A DNA stretch of 8,862 nt from an uncultured Peptococcaceae bacterium (GTDB lineage Bacteria; Bacillota; Peptococcia; Peptococcales; Peptococcaceae). The stretch spans positions 1 through 8,862 of the forward strand of contig CAUDRX010000087.1 in assembly GCA_958451915.1 (NCBI GenBank), read 5' to 3'. A program made the position numbers and the translations under genes. Positions 1 to 6,100 of the stretch are shown piece after piece. Within the stretch, counting starts at the first letter, position 1; each line of letters starts with the position of its first letter. Below the pieces are notes generated by a model. That model ran no database searches. It had not been told where the DNA came from and saw only the letters and a list, made by a program, of their open reading frames with translations.

Positions 1-1397
1 GGGGGAGCCAGCAACTGCGTTATCTGCGGCCGATTCGGTGGATCGTTTCATTATATAATGATGAAGTTGTATCGTTTCAGGTTGGCTTGCTTGATGCTGG
101 CCGTACGTCACGCGGCCACCGTACGCTTGGGCATGAGGCTATTGAAATCAAAAATGCAGAATCTTATTTTGAGACGATGGAAAAAGAATATGTTATCGTT
201 GATCAGGATCGTAGAAAAGAGATGATTCTTTCACAGATTGAAGCGATTTTCAAGGGAACTGATGAACATTATCAGGAAGATTCTTCTCTGCTTGACGAGG
301 TCATTAATCTTGTAGAATATCCAACCGCGCTGCGTGGGAATTTCGATGAAAAGTATCTTGAATTACCGGATGAACTCGTGATAACGCCAATGAAAGAACA
401 TCAGCGTTACTTTCCTGTGATGAAGAACGATGGTGCCTTGACCAATGGTTTTATTACAGTGCGTAATGGTACGGAAGAGTATTTGGATATCGTACGTGCA
501 GGAAATGAGAATGTTCTCCGTGCCCGACTTGCTGATGCAGAATTTTTCTATCAGGAAGATCTTAAGAAAGGGCTTGAATCCGGCGAAGAAAAACTTAAAT
601 CAATCGTCTTTCAGGAAAAACTTGGAACGATCTATGATAAGACGCAGCGTTTGCAGATCATCGCTGATAGGATCGCTCGTGATCTTCACGTTGATGACGC
701 CGTGCGTGCAGATGCAGTGACAGCAGCACGCTGCACAAAGATGGATCTTGTAAGTAATGTCGTTTCTGAATTTCCTGAACTTCAGGGCTTGATGGGTGAG
801 TATTACTATCTTGCAGAACATCCTGAGAAAAAGAATGTAGCCCAGGCGATTCGCGAACACTATATGCCACGATTTGCTAACGATCTACTGCCTGAAACGA
901 TCGAAGGGAGTATTGTCAGCGTTGCAGATAAGATTGATACGATTGTAGGTTGCTACTATGCGGGTATCATTCCAACTGGTTCTCAGGATCCATATGCATT
1001 GCGGCGTCAAGCGCTGGGGCTGGCAAATATCGTCATCAATGAAAAATGGTCATTGTCACTTGACCGCCTCATTGCCATTGCTTGTGAAGCTTATGCAAGC
1101 ACAGGTCATCAGTTTAACGATGCAAAAACGAATGCCACGATTCATCAGTTCTTTGAACAACGTTTGATCAAGATCTTCAAAGATTTACAGATGCCAAATG
1201 ATATAGTGCAGGCTGTTATGAAGGTCGGGTATGATGATCTCTATGATGTTATTCTGAGAGCAAAAGCATTGGAAGCTTATATGAAGGGCGAAGATAAGGT
1301 CGCTATTAAGAATACCATTGACAACATTGTACTTGATACTAACAACACCGAAAAAGAAAAAGAAATAAACATTCAACAAACATCCAACGATCTTTGA
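1..1397 (+). CDS. glyS: Glycyl-tRNA synthetase beta subunit, 5'-truncated by the window; frame breaks before the C-terminal domain
   Basis: This is the beta chain of the cytoplasmic alpha2beta2 (bacterial-type) glycyl-tRNA synthetase, which charges tRNA-Gly with glycine together with GlyQ. The frame is open from base 3, so the start lies upstream of the window. Family signatures appear in order: RYLRPIRW at about 21-44, then GRTSRGHRTLGHE at about 99-137, VITPMKEHQRYFPV, the EFPELQGLMGEYYYLAEH block at about 766-820, VADKIDTIVG at about 922-951, and IPTGSQDPYALRRQALG at about 967-1017. These are hallmarks of the GlyS central and HD-like regions. About 464 codons are visible. With the +1-frame C-terminal segment the visible total is about 549 residues, so roughly 140 are missing from a family length near 690. 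The last residues in this frame are Lys/Glu/Asn-rich and end at TGA 1395-1397, before the anticodon-binding domain. The identity is very secure; the status of the 3' end is not. Confidence 0.95.
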   Translation, partial: GSQQLRYLRPIRWIVSLYNDEVVSFQVGLLDAGRTSRGHRTLGHEAIEIKNAESYFETMEKEYVIVDQDRRKEMILSQIEAIFKGTDEHYQEDSSLLDEVINLVEYPTALRGNFDEKYLELPDELVITPMKEHQRYFPVMKNDGALTNGFITVRNGTEEYLDIVRAGNENVLRARLADAEFFYQEDLKKGLESGEEKLKSIVFQEKLGTIYDKTQRLQIIADRIARDLHVDDAVRADAVTAARCTKMDLVSNVVSEFPELQGLMGEYYYLAEHPEKKNVAQAIREHYMPRFANDLLPETIEGSIVSVADKIDTIVGCYYAGIIPTGSQDPYALRRQALGLANIVINEKWSLSLDRLIAIACEAYASTGHQFNDAKTNATIHQFFEQRLIKIFKDLQMPNDIVQAVMKVGYDDLYDVILRAKALEAYMKGEDKVAIKNTIDNIVLDTNNTEKEKEINIQQTSNDL

Positions 1398-1398
1398 G
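1392..1398 (+). other. Frame junction of glyS: candidate +1 slip site CTT TGA G
   Basis: The main glyS frame reads CTT (Leu) at 1392-1394 and then TGA at 1395-1397. If the P-site tRNA slipped from CTT to TTT, the next codon would be GAG at 1396-1398, leading directly into the EADEEKALY sequence of the missing domain. The first six bases equal the CUU UGA core of the release factor 2 (prfB) programmed +1 site. The prfB site also has an AGGGGG-like Shine-Dalgarno stimulator just upstream and C after the stop. Here the upstream bases are CATCCAACGAT and the following base is G. An indel anywhere between about 1366 and 1397 would explain the data as well. Confidence 0.35.
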
Positions 1399-1653
1399 GC
1401 AGATGAAGAAAAGGCGCTCTATGAAGCTGTCATTAGCTGTGAAGAAGCCCTTCCGGCTTTTGTTGAGAGCAAGGACTACGTCTCAGTCATTGCACAATTT
1501 GCTTCCCTGAATACTGTTGTTGAGACTTTCTTCGAAAAGATCCTGGTTATGGATGAAGATCAGAGTGTTCGAGCAAATCGACTTGCTCTTGTAAAGCGAT
1601 ATAGTAATGTTCTCAGTGCGTATTATAAACTTGATGAAGTGACAAGCGCGTAA
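1396..1653 (+). CDS. glyS: C-terminal anticodon-binding (DALR-type) domain of GlyS, in the +1 frame relative to the rest of glyS
   Basis: This segment reads EADEEKALYEAV, then YVSVIAQFASLNTVVETFFEKILVMDEDQ and VRANRLALVKRYSNVLSAYYKLDEV, ending at TAA 1651-1653. That matches the usual C-terminus of GlyS (EAEKALY, then FFDKVMVM, then RxNRLxLL), the helical domain that contacts the tRNA anticodon. It lies one base forward of the main glyS frame. Its own frame is open back to 1369, after a TAA at 1366-1368. Between 1369 and 1549 it contains no ATG, GTG or TTG codon, and no Shine-Dalgarno sequence precedes it, so it is unlikely to be translated independently as a whole domain. The conserved sequence shows the frame was recently, or still is, translated. 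It must be joined to glyS by ribosomal frameshifting, or the break is an indel (artefact or mutation). The domain assignment is firm; the mechanism is open. Confidence 0.85.
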   Translation, partial: EADEEKALYEAVISCEEALPAFVESKDYVSVIAQFASLNTVVETFFEKILVMDEDQSVRANRLALVKRYSNVLSAYYKLDEVTSA

Positions 1654-1656
1654 AGC

Positions 1657-1662
1657 AGGTGA
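1657..1662 (+). promoter_or_regulatory. Ribosome binding site that selects TTG 1668 as the yicC start
   Basis: AGGTGA lies 5 nt before TTG 1668 and just after the glyS-frame stop at 1651-1653. An earlier in-frame GTG at 1659 overlaps this site and has no Shine-Dalgarno sequence of its own. The ATG at 1677 is 14 nt away. TTG 1668 gives an N-terminus of MLSMTGY, the usual layout of the family. Confidence 0.6.
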
Positions 1663-1667
1663 AGCAA

Positions 1668-2546
1668 TTGTTAAGTATGACAGGTTATGCTTCTCTGACA
1701 AAAGAATATGAAGCATTCTCGGTGCAGATAGATATCAAGTCTGTCAATGGAAAATATAGTGATCTGCGTTTGAACGCGCCTGTTTTCGATCATAACTTTC
1801 TGGAAGTTCTTCGTAAGTGTGCTGCTGAGCGCACTATACGCGGACAAGTGACTGTAGATATTGCGTTGAAAGCGGGAACGCGTACAGGTGAAGGCTATCG
1901 CCTGGATGTTGATCAATTATTACAGTACCATACTGATTTTGAAACGGCTTTCGGTGAAGTAAAAAATGACTGGAAGCATATGAAACAATTCCTGACATTG
2001 GATCATGTGATAAAAAAAGATGAATTCACCTTCGATGTGAAAAATGATGGAGCACTTGTTATCTCTGCGCTGGATGATGCGTTCGATCGTTTCTATGATT
2101 CCCGAGCTGAGGAAGGCGCACGCCTTCAAGCAGACTTGCTTGCTAAGATCGATCAGTTGGAACAGACACGCGCCATTATCGCCGAACGTGTGCCAGAGCT
2201 GGATCAAGCTTACCGCGCACGTTTAGAAATGCGGATGCGTGATTTTATTGAGACAATCGATGAAGTCGATGAATCCAGAATCCTTTCAGAGGTTGCTATG
2301 CACGCTGTGAAATCGACGATTGACGAAGAATTGGTAAGACTCGGGTCTCATTTTGAAAAATTGAAAGAATTGCTTACCAGTGATGAGCTGCTGATCGGTA
2401 AAAAACTGGATTTTTATATGCAGGAAGTCAATCGTGAATACAACACGATAGCTTCTAAAGTGAGCGACATTACTGTTGCAGAACAGATCGTTGACAGTAA
2501 AGTTATCGTTGATCAGATTCGTGAACAAGCCCAGAACATCATGTAA
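1668..2546 (+). CDS. yicC: YicC/YloC family endoribonuclease
   Basis: The product is about 292 residues, close to the E. coli YicC length of about 287. Members of this family are metal-dependent endoribonucleases acting on cellular RNA: E. coli YicC has been linked to small RNA decay, and the B. subtilis homologue is YloC. Visible signatures are the N-terminal MTGYASL, followed by DIKSVNGKYSDLRLNAP (YicC-N domain), EEGARLQADL in the middle, and the highly conserved C-terminal DUF1732 block. That block runs from DEELVRLGSHFEKL through GKKLDFYMQEVNREYNTIASK to VDQIREQAQNIM. The TTG at 1668 is chosen from the Shine-Dalgarno spacing and family alignment; GTG 1659 and ATG 1677 are alternatives that change only a few residues. 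It starts 14 nt after the glyS stop and ends 10 nt before remA, so it is probably co-transcribed with both. Placement next to remA and gmk is the common Firmicutes arrangement. The cellular RNA target here cannot be told from sequence. Confidence 0.95.
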   Translation: MLSMTGYASLTKEYEAFSVQIDIKSVNGKYSDLRLNAPVFDHNFLEVLRKCAAERTIRGQVTVDIALKAGTRTGEGYRLDVDQLLQYHTDFETAFGEVKNDWKHMKQFLTLDHVIKKDEFTFDVKNDGALVISALDDAFDRFYDSRAEEGARLQADLLAKIDQLEQTRAIIAERVPELDQAYRARLEMRMRDFIETIDEVDESRILSEVAMHAVKSTIDEELVRLGSHFEKLKELLTSDELLIGKKLDFYMQEVNREYNTIASKVSDITVAEQIVDSKVIVDQIREQAQNIM

Positions 2547-2556
2547 GGTAAGTGCT

Positions 2557-2796
2557 ATGACATTCCTGAATATTGGCTTTGATAATATGGTTGCAGTTGA
2601 TAAGATAGTTGCCATTGTGTCCCCTGAAGGGGCATCTGTTAAACGGCTTGTACAATATGCGAGGGAAAACCACCATTTGGTCGACGTGTCTTCAGGGCGC
2701 AAGACGCGTTCTGTTGTGATTACAAATGATGATTTTGTGCTGCTATCGGCGATTCAAACGGATACGCTGGCAGGGCGTATTAACGATACAATATAA
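2557..2796 (+). CDS. remA: RemA / DUF370 family DNA-binding regulator
   Basis: This is a 79-residue protein starting MTFLNIGFDNMVAVDKIVAI. It has the family core VSPEGASVKRLVQYARE at residues 21-37, GRKTRSVVI at 47-55, and the C-terminal LSAIQTDTLAGRI. It aligns along its length with B. subtilis RemA (about 89 residues), a small oligomeric DNA-binding protein that activates biofilm matrix and osmoprotection genes. The Arg/Lys-rich GRKTR stretch belongs to the conserved basic surface of the family. The frame is open further upstream into yicC, but ATG 2557 is the right start because it has AAGG at 2545-2548 eight bases upstream, sits just past the yicC stop, and matches the family N-terminus. 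Whether it controls biofilm genes in this organism is unknown. DUF370 occurs widely between yicC and gmk in Firmicutes that make no B. subtilis-type matrix, so the regulon here may differ. Confidence 0.92.
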   Translation: MTFLNIGFDNMVAVDKIVAIVSPEGASVKRLVQYARENHHLVDVSSGRKTRSVVITNDDFVLLSAIQTDTLAGRINDTI

Positions 2797-2814
2797 GAAA
2801 AGGAGTGCAATACC

Positions 2815-3441
2815 ATGCTGGCTCATGACAAAAAAGGGATCTTGTTGGTAATGAGTGGACCATCCGGCGCAGGAAAAGGGACACTGTGCGCACATTTGCG
2901 CGAACAGATTCCGGTAGCCCTTTCAATATCGGCAACCACTCGCGCACCACGCAAGGGCGAACAGGAGGGTGTAAATTATTTCTTCATGACTCAAGAAGAG
3001 TTTAAACAAAAGATACATGAAGATGGATTCATTGAATGGGCGAAAGTATATGATAATTACTACGGGACGCCTCGAAAATATGTTGAAGATATGCTTGAAG
3101 CTGGTCAAGATGTGATGCTTGAGATTGATCCTCAAGGAGCTAAGAGTGTTAAATTGCGTATTCCGGATGCCGTTCTTGTATTTATCATGCCGCCTTCTTA
3201 CAAAGAGTTGGAACGTCGTATTCGAGGTCGTGGGACAGAAACCGAGGAACAGATCGAAAAACGTTTATCGTGTGCAGTTGGAGAAATTAATACATTGGCG
3301 GCTTACGATTATGTTATAATTAATGCAGACATTCAGGCGGCAGTTGATAATTTAAAAGCGATTATTGCTGCAGAACGCTGTAAAGTGTCACGAAATACGG
3401 CAATACCAACTACTTTTATTCTAGAAAAGGACAGTGAATGA
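2815..3441 (+). CDS. gmk: Guanylate kinase
   Basis: This cytosolic enzyme phosphorylates GMP (and dGMP) to GDP with ATP, an essential step in GTP, dGTP and (p)ppGpp metabolism. The 208-residue product matches the usual length of about 205. The Walker A P-loop SGPSGAGKGT is at residues 14-23. The GMP-binding region SATTRAPRKGEQEGVNYFF follows, then GFIEWAKVYDNYYGTP and EIDPQGAKSVK (the family usually has EIDxQGA). The lid region RRIRGRGTETEEQIEKRL comes next, and the tail is YDYVIINADIQAAVDNLKAII. Start ATG 2815 has a strong AAAGGAG at 2799-2805 with 9 nt spacing. The gene starts 18 nt after remA, and its TGA stop (3439-3441) is 1 nt before the rpoZ ATG, which suggests translational coupling of gmk and rpoZ. 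The gmk-rpoZ pairing is conserved across many bacteria. Confidence 0.98.
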   Translation: MLAHDKKGILLVMSGPSGAGKGTLCAHLREQIPVALSISATTRAPRKGEQEGVNYFFMTQEEFKQKIHEDGFIEWAKVYDNYYGTPRKYVEDMLEAGQDVMLEIDPQGAKSVKLRIPDAVLVFIMPPSYKELERRIRGRGTETEEQIEKRLSCAVGEINTLAAYDYVIINADIQAAVDNLKAIIAAERCKVSRNTAIPTTFILEKDSE

Positions 3442-3442
3442 T

Positions 3443-3637
3443 ATGATACAACCAAGCATTGATGAATTGCTGGAAAAAACCGATAATAAATACACTTTAG
3501 CAGTTGTTGCGGCAAAACGTGCGCGTGAGCTGGTTGACGGTGCGCCTCGTTTTACAGAAGCTCCGACTAATAAGGCAGTCTCTATTGCCTTGTGTGAAAT
3601 CGGTGAAGGCAAAGTTACTTATAAGTTTAATGATTGA
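3443..3637 (+). CDS. rpoZ: DNA-directed RNA polymerase omega subunit
   Basis: This is a 64-residue omega subunit, which helps fold and latch the beta' subunit in RNA polymerase. Hallmarks are the N-terminal MIQPSIDELLEKTDNKYTLAVVAAKRAREL (residues 1-30, with KRAREL at 25-30) and the C-terminal TNKAVSIALCEIGEGKVTY at 42-60. Length is normal for the short Firmicutes form. ATG 3443 is chosen over an in-frame GTG at 3434. AAGGA at 3427-3431 sits 11 nt before the ATG but only 2 nt before the GTG, and the family usually begins M-[IL]-x-P-S-[LI]. The Shine-Dalgarno sequence lies inside the end of gmk, and the ATG is 1 nt beyond the gmk stop, so the two are probably coupled. coaBC begins 9 nt downstream. 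Confidence 0.96.
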   Translation: MIQPSIDELLEKTDNKYTLAVVAAKRARELVDGAPRFTEAPTNKAVSIALCEIGEGKVTYKFND

Positions 3638-3646
3638 TGATCGCTG

Positions 3647-4837
3647 ATGAAGATTGTTGTAGCGGTAAGCGGCAGTATTGCCGCATATAAAGCGGCGGAC
3701 CTTGTCAATCGGTTGATAAAAGATGGCAATGAAGTTCGGGTTGTGATGACTGATCATGCGACCAAATTTGTTGGCCCGATGACTTTTGAAGCACTTTCCC
3801 ATGCACCTGTCATCTGTGAGATGTTTCATGAGAAAACTGTAGCTTTAGAGCATATACACCTGGCTAAGTGGGCAGATGTCTGCGTCATTGCGCCGGCTGA
3901 TGCAAATATCATTGCGAAGATCGCTCATGGCCTTGCAGATGACTTTTTATCAACTTTCATTTTGGCGTTTGAAGGCCCGGTATTGGTAGCACCTGCAATG
4001 AATACTGTAATGTATCATCAAACTTCAACCCAGAATAATCTTGCCACAATAAAACGATTTGGTTATGAGATTATTGAGCCTTCATCTGGCAAGTTGGCAT
4101 GTGGCGATGTAGGTGAAGGTAAACTTGCAGATGTAACGACGATTTTGCACTATTTAAAAAAATCATTATGTGCTAAAGATCTTGATGGTATGCGATTGAT
4201 TGTTACTGCAGGACCAACGGTTGCACCGATTGATCCCGTGCGGTTTGTCACAAATCATAGTAGTGGAAAAATGGGCTTTTCCATTGCACAGGAAGCATCG
4301 CTTCGTGGTGCAGAAGTAACGCTTGTAGCAGGTTGTGTTGATCGAGCAACACCTTTTGATGTTAAGAGGATTAATGTGTCTACGACTGTAGACATGCTAA
4401 AAGTTCTTCAGACATTGGTTGGTGATAATGACGGTTTGATCATGGCAGCAGCACCTGCCGATTATATTCCGGAAGAATATCGTGAGCATAAGATAAAAAA
4501 AGCAGGAGATAAGTTATCTATTGATTTCAAGAAGAATCCGGATATTCTTAAAACACTGAAACCAATGCTTGCCGATAAGATTGTTGTTGGTTTCGCGGCT
4601 GAAAGCGATCAACTTCTGATCAATGCTGAAAAAAAACTCAAGGAAAAGGCCTTGGATTTTATTATAGCAAATAGCATTATTGGTGAAGATTCTGCTTTTC
4701 GCTCGGACTATAATGCTGCGACATTTATTTTTAAAGACGGTCATCAAGAAGTAATTCCAAGACAATTAAAGTCTCAACTTGCTGATAGGATCCTTGATGA
4801 GATACATCATATTTACACTCAGAAGGAGGAAAGATAA
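3647..4837 (+). CDS. coaBC: Bifunctional phosphopantothenoylcysteine decarboxylase / phosphopantothenate-cysteine ligase
   Basis: This 396-residue bifunctional enzyme (Dfp) carries out two consecutive steps of coenzyme A synthesis. CoaB joins cysteine to 4'-phosphopantothenate, using CTP in bacteria, and CoaC, an FMN enzyme, decarboxylates the product. The CoaC domain spans about residues 1-175. It shows the flavin-binding GSIAAYKAAD (9-18), His69 in EHIHLAKWAD as the likely catalytic histidine, APAMNTVMY (115-123, the PxMNxxM motif), and Cys152 in KLACGDVGEGKLAD as the active-site cysteine. The CoaB domain spans about 180-390. It has VTAGPTVAPIDPVRFVTNHSSGKMG (186-210), MAAAPADY (266-273), the KIKK lysines at 282-285, KKNPDIL (295-301) and VGFAAES (314-320). 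ATG 3647 matches the family start but has no convincing Shine-Dalgarno sequence. It lies 9 nt after the rpoZ stop, so translation is probably coupled. The stop TAA 4835-4837 directly abuts the metK start in the same frame. Confidence 0.97.
   Translation: MKIVVAVSGSIAAYKAADLVNRLIKDGNEVRVVMTDHATKFVGPMTFEALSHAPVICEMFHEKTVALEHIHLAKWADVCVIAPADANIIAKIAHGLADDFLSTFILAFEGPVLVAPAMNTVMYHQTSTQNNLATIKRFGYEIIEPSSGKLACGDVGEGKLADVTTILHYLKKSLCAKDLDGMRLIVTAGPTVAPIDPVRFVTNHSSGKMGFSIAQEASLRGAEVTLVAGCVDRATPFDVKRINVSTTVDMLKVLQTLVGDNDGLIMAAAPADYIPEEYREHKIKKAGDKLSIDFKKNPDILKTLKPMLADKIVVGFAAESDQLLINAEKKLKEKALDFIIANSIIGEDSAFRSDYNAATFIFKDGHQEVIPRQLKSQLADRILDEIHHIYTQKEER
4823..4830 (+). promoter_or_regulatory. Ribosome binding site for metK, inside the last codons of coaBC
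   Basis: AAGGAGGA is a near-consensus Shine-Dalgarno sequence 7 nt before TTG 4838. It encodes part of the CoaBC C-terminus (QKEER). The strong site probably compensates for the TTG start, and it lets metK be translated independently of coaBC even though the genes abut. Confidence 0.8.
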
Positions 4838-6031
4838 TTGAAACAGTTCTTTACATCGGAATCCGTAACAGAAGGGCATCCGGATAAGATCGCAGACCAG
4901 ATTTCTGATGCGATCCTAGATGCGATCCTTGAAAAAGACCCCGACGCGCGCGTTGCGTGTGAAACTTTTGTCACGACAGGGATGGTCCTGATCGCTGGGG
5001 AAATTTCGACAAAGTGTTATGTTGATATGCCAAAGATTGCTCGAGGAGTTATCAAGGATATTGGTTATCACGACATGCATCATGGATTTGATTATAAAAC
5101 ATGTGCCGTTTTGACTTCGATCAGTGAGCAATCTGCAGACATTGCCCTGGGCGTCGACAAAGCCTTAGAAGCGAAAACCGGCGAGATGGATGACTCTGAG
5201 TTGGAAGCCATCGGCGCAGGGGATCAGGGAATGATGTTTGGTTATGCCTGCGATGAAACTGATTCATATATGCCATTGCCAGTTTACTATTCTCATGCTT
5301 TGACCAGACGTTTGGCTGAAGTTCGAAAAAATGGCGACGTCCCTTTTCTCTTGCCAGATGGCAAGAGTCAGTTGACTGTTGAATATGATGATGGAAAGCC
5401 GACTCGTATTGATGCGGTCACAATCTCTACACAACATCTTCCGGAAGTATCTATCGAAGAAGTGCGGGAAGCTGTTCTTGAGAAAGTGATCAAGCCGGTG
5501 TTGCCTGTTGAAATGTTGGATGAAAAGACTAGATACTATATCAACCCAACAGGGCGCTTTGTGATCGGAGGTCCTCAGGGTGATACTGGTCTTACAGGCA
5601 GAAAAATCATTGTAGATACATATGGCGGGATGGCTCGTCATGGAGGTGGCGCACTTTCCGGAAAAGACGGTACGAAGGTAGACCGTTCAGGTGCGTATGC
5701 TGCACGCTATGTTGCAAAAAATATTGTTGCAGCAGGCCTGGCAAGACGTTGTGAAGTTCAGCTTGCTTATACAATCGGTGTAGCACGACCAATGTCCATC
5801 TTTGTCGAGACATTTGGGACAGGTATTGTCGACGAAGAGAAACTTGCGACTATTATTGGAAAGGTTTTTGATCTGCGACCAGCTGCGATTATGCGTGATC
5901 TCGAGATGCGTAAACCGATGTATCGCCAATGTGCTGCCTATGGCCATTTTGGTCGGACTGATATCGATCTTCCTTGGGAAAGACTGGATAAGGTTGATGT
6001 TTTAAAAGAATCTTGTGGTATTGAAGTTTAA
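4838..6031 (+). CDS. metK: S-adenosylmethionine synthetase (methionine adenosyltransferase)
   Basis: This cytosolic enzyme makes S-adenosylmethionine from methionine and ATP, releasing phosphate and pyrophosphate. The 397-residue product is typical of Firmicutes (E. coli has 384). It opens with FTSESVTEGHPDKIADQISDA, carrying catalytic His14 and metal ligand Asp16 in GHPDK. Glu42 is at the position of the potassium ligand. The two family signatures are GAGDQG at 126-131 and GGGALSGKD at 269-277; the second usually reads GGGAFSGKD, so Phe is replaced by Leu. DRSGAYAARYVAKNIVAAGLA follows, and the C-terminus has YGHFGR and PWE. TTG 4838 is the only credible start. It has a strong Shine-Dalgarno sequence and follows an in-frame stop, and the next Met is residue 49, beyond the His14 motif. 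With no space upstream, no SAM riboswitch can precede it directly. A terminator-like hairpin lies 14 nt downstream. Confidence 0.98.
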   Translation: MKQFFTSESVTEGHPDKIADQISDAILDAILEKDPDARVACETFVTTGMVLIAGEISTKCYVDMPKIARGVIKDIGYHDMHHGFDYKTCAVLTSISEQSADIALGVDKALEAKTGEMDDSELEAIGAGDQGMMFGYACDETDSYMPLPVYYSHALTRRLAEVRKNGDVPFLLPDGKSQLTVEYDDGKPTRIDAVTISTQHLPEVSIEEVREAVLEKVIKPVLPVEMLDEKTRYYINPTGRFVIGGPQGDTGLTGRKIIVDTYGGMARHGGGALSGKDGTKVDRSGAYAARYVAKNIVAAGLARRCEVQLAYTIGVARPMSIFVETFGTGIVDEEKLATIIGKVFDLRPAAIMRDLEMRKPMYRQCAAYGHFGRTDIDLPWERLDKVDVLKESCGIEV

Positions 6032-6044
6032 TTTAATGTTAAAT

Positions 6045-6073
6045 GAAGCAGATATCTTCGGATATCTGCTTTT
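6045..6073 (+). terminator. Probable intrinsic terminator after metK, with UUCG tetraloop
   Basis: Arms 6046-6056 and 6061-6071 pair perfectly over 11 bp (AAGCAGATATC with GATATCTGCTT), plus a possible G-U pair at the base. They enclose a TTCG loop closed by C-G, the extra-stable cUUCGg form. The run after the arm is short, TTTT at 6070-6073, and a second T-run begins at 6080 after CATCTA. It fills most of the 69-nt gap between metK and priA. The structure is certain on paper; efficient termination is an inference because the U-tract is broken and the lower stem is AT-rich. Confidence 0.7.
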
Positions 6074-6088
6074 CATCTATTTTTGAAA

Positions 6089-6096
6089 AGAGGTGA
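6089..6096 (+). promoter_or_regulatory. Ribosome binding site that selects TTG 6101 as the priA start
   Basis: AGAGGTGA precedes TTG 6101 with about 4-5 nt spacing. The frame is also open from another TTG at 6083, but that codon lies upstream of the Shine-Dalgarno sequence, in the T-run after the hairpin, and would add six residues (MKRGEY) containing it. TTG 6101 gives MKYCRVIVEG, which fits PriA N-termini better. Confidence 0.75.
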
Positions 6097-6100
6097 GTAC

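Noticed and set aside
54..59. TATAAT near the window start
   Set aside because: It lies inside conserved glyS coding sequence (SLYNDEV) and has no -35 element at a suitable distance.
1549..1653. Separate small gene starting at ATG 1549 in the GlyS C-terminal segment
   Set aside because: It would cut the anticodon-binding domain in half, has no Shine-Dalgarno sequence, and the conserved domain clearly begins well upstream.
2286..2702. Long minus-strand open frame across yicC and remA (138 codons)
   Set aside because: It is antisense to conserved genes, with no recognisable protein features and no ribosome binding site I could support.
3315..3320. Perfect TATAAT inside the end of gmk, a possible internal promoter for rpoZ-coaBC
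   Set aside because: The nearest TTG-like -35 (TTGGCG at 3295) is only 14 nt away, and at 17 nt the hexamer is a poor ACATTG. The bases are explained by the conserved YVIIN codons of gmk.
3497..3829. Minus-strand open frame opposite rpoZ and coaBC (110 codons)
   Set aside because: It runs antisense across two well-supported genes and has no independent support.
4907..4930. Tandem 12-bp near-repeat (GATGCGATCCTA then GATGCGATCCTT)
   Set aside because: It encodes DAILDAIL, a repeat-like helix common to the MetK family, so it reflects conserved protein sequence and not a recent duplication.
5264..5641. Minus-strand open frame opposite metK (125 codons)
   Set aside because: It is a shadow of the metK coding sequence; its translation resembles no family I recognise.
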